From Flavobacterium denitrificans DSM 15936 (GTDB lineage Bacteria; Bacteroidota; Bacteroidia; Flavobacteriales; Flavobacteriaceae), in the NCBI RefSeq assembly GCF_000425445.1, contig NZ_AUDL01000020.1, positions 1-33,267 of the forward strand: DNA of 33,267 bases, given 5' to 3'. This document shows, one piece after another, positions 32,618 to 33,267 of this stretch. The notes below the pieces were generated by a model. That model saw only the letters and a list, made by a program, of their open reading frames with translations, did not search any database and was not told where the DNA came from. A program made the translations under genes and the position numbers. Numbering within the stretch: position 1 is the stretch's first letter; every line of letters begins with the position of its first letter.

Positions 32618-33267
32618 ATGAGAAATAATAGTCAAGATTGCACATTAGAGAGGAACTATTTAGAGAAATATCGTTTCTTAATAAAAGAATATGAGCAGGT
32701 AAAAAATAAAACTCATCCGCTTTATAAAAAGGCGATGGATTTTTACACAGCAAATGACACCTGCCGAAAAAGTTTCTTAAAGTATTATAATCGCTATAAG
32801 CAGAGCGGGAAATCTCGGGATCTATTGCCTCAGAAACGGGGTCCAAAATATAAAACCAGACGCCCTTTGCCTTTTATAGAACAAAAAGTAATAGAATTAA
32901 GAGAAAAAGGAAACAACAAATATGAAATTGTTAGTATCTTAAATCCCAAATTAGGGAAACATACACCATCATATTCTGGAGTTTACAATATTTTAAAACG
33001 GCATAAAATAAATAGATTAACTCCGAAGATTAAAAAGAATCATCAGAAAATAATCAAGGAAAGAATGGGACAGCTGGGTCATATTGATTGTCATTATTTA
33101 AGTAAAAGCATAATTCGTGGAGAAAATAAAAAACTCTATTTAGTCTGTGTAATTGATGATTACAGCCGGATTGCCTGGGCAGAATTAGTCCCAGACATTA
33201 CCAGTTTAACAGTGATGTTTGCGTCATTAAAATGCTTAAACATCCTAAGCAGTCATTATGAAATAAA
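32618..33267 (+). CDS. IS481-like DDE transposase, 5' part (runs off the window)
   Basis: 216 codons with no stop up to the window edge. The N-terminal ~120 residues contain helix-turn-helix segments (ANDTCRKSFLKYYNRY, then NKYEIVSILNPKLGKHTPSYSGVYNILKRH). The rve/DDE core begins with GQLGHIDCHYLSK (first catalytic Asp) and continues with LYLVCVIDDYSRIAWAELVPDIT (second catalytic segment). This layout fits the IS481 group; the third Asp/Glu is outside the window. The frame has a stop at 32585 upstream and ATG 32618 is the first start. Codon use is AT-rich like its neighbours. It cannot be said from here whether the gene is complete. Confidence 0.85.
   Translation, partial: MRNNSQDCTLERNYLEKYRFLIKEYEQVKNKTHPLYKKAMDFYTANDTCRKSFLKYYNRYKQSGKSRDLLPQKRGPKYKTRRPLPFIEQKVIELREKGNNKYEIVSILNPKLGKHTPSYSGVYNILKRHKINRLTPKIKKNHQKIIKERMGQLGHIDCHYLSKSIIRGENKKLYLVCVIDDYSRIAWAELVPDITSLTVMFASLKCLNILSSHYEI

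Overview
The window looks like chromosome of a Flavobacterium or close relative (Bacteroidota). Supporting signs are low G+C, almost no Shine-Dalgarno sequences, several TAnnTTTG -7 promoter elements (one with a TTG element exactly 19 nt upstream), SusC-era machinery such as ExbB/ExbD, and intergenic repeats of a kind common in that genus. The genus call is inference from style and protein flavour, not from a database match.

Layout. 1-611: the tail of an rRNA operon (23S 3' end, 5S, terminator), then tRNA-Phe(GAA), tRNA-Leu(UAA) and a terminator. 755-2156: a Crp/Fnr-type regulator and a stand-alone LpxA-type acyltransferase. 2237-7782 (minus): an ATPase plus two tandem MacB/FtsX-like permeases in a tight operon, divergent from an NtrC-type response regulator and its histidine kinase (8056-10732), which probably sense envelope stress or substrate for the exporter. 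10842-13720: heme oxygenase overlapping a bacteriophytochrome histidine kinase, that is, chromophore supply plus red-light receptor. 13740-15700: an AraC-type regulator and a flavin monooxygenase that strongly resembles TetX. 15707-17733: a membrane-anchored regulator with a C-terminal OmpR-type winged helix, divergent from a beta-propeller lipoprotein; the gap holds three direct repeats. 17838-18798 (minus): an SMR exporter and a second Crp/Fnr-type regulator. 18961-24966 (minus): a complete tripartite RND efflux operon (adaptor, pump, outer-membrane channel), preceded by a small secreted protein of unknown function.

25816-28454: a VOC protein, a FAD monooxygenase with a DnaJ-like zinc motif at its N-terminus, a MerR regulator and the decayed end of an alpha/beta hydrolase. 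28543-28751 (minus): tRNA-Val(UAC) and tRNA-Tyr(GUA) with a clear promoter. 28911-31064 (minus): a secreted protein with two related domains, and folC. 31195-32289: exbB and exbD. 32290-33267: a pile of inverted repeats followed by the 5' part of an IS481-like transposase that runs off the window.

The main theme is sensing and defence: many one- and two-component regulators, three exporter systems and three small-molecule-modifying enzymes. No single gene cluster is clearly a new system. The best candidates for a second look are the membrane-tethered regulator with the propeller lipoprotein, the TetX-like enzyme with a changed drug pocket, and the zinc-motif monooxygenase.
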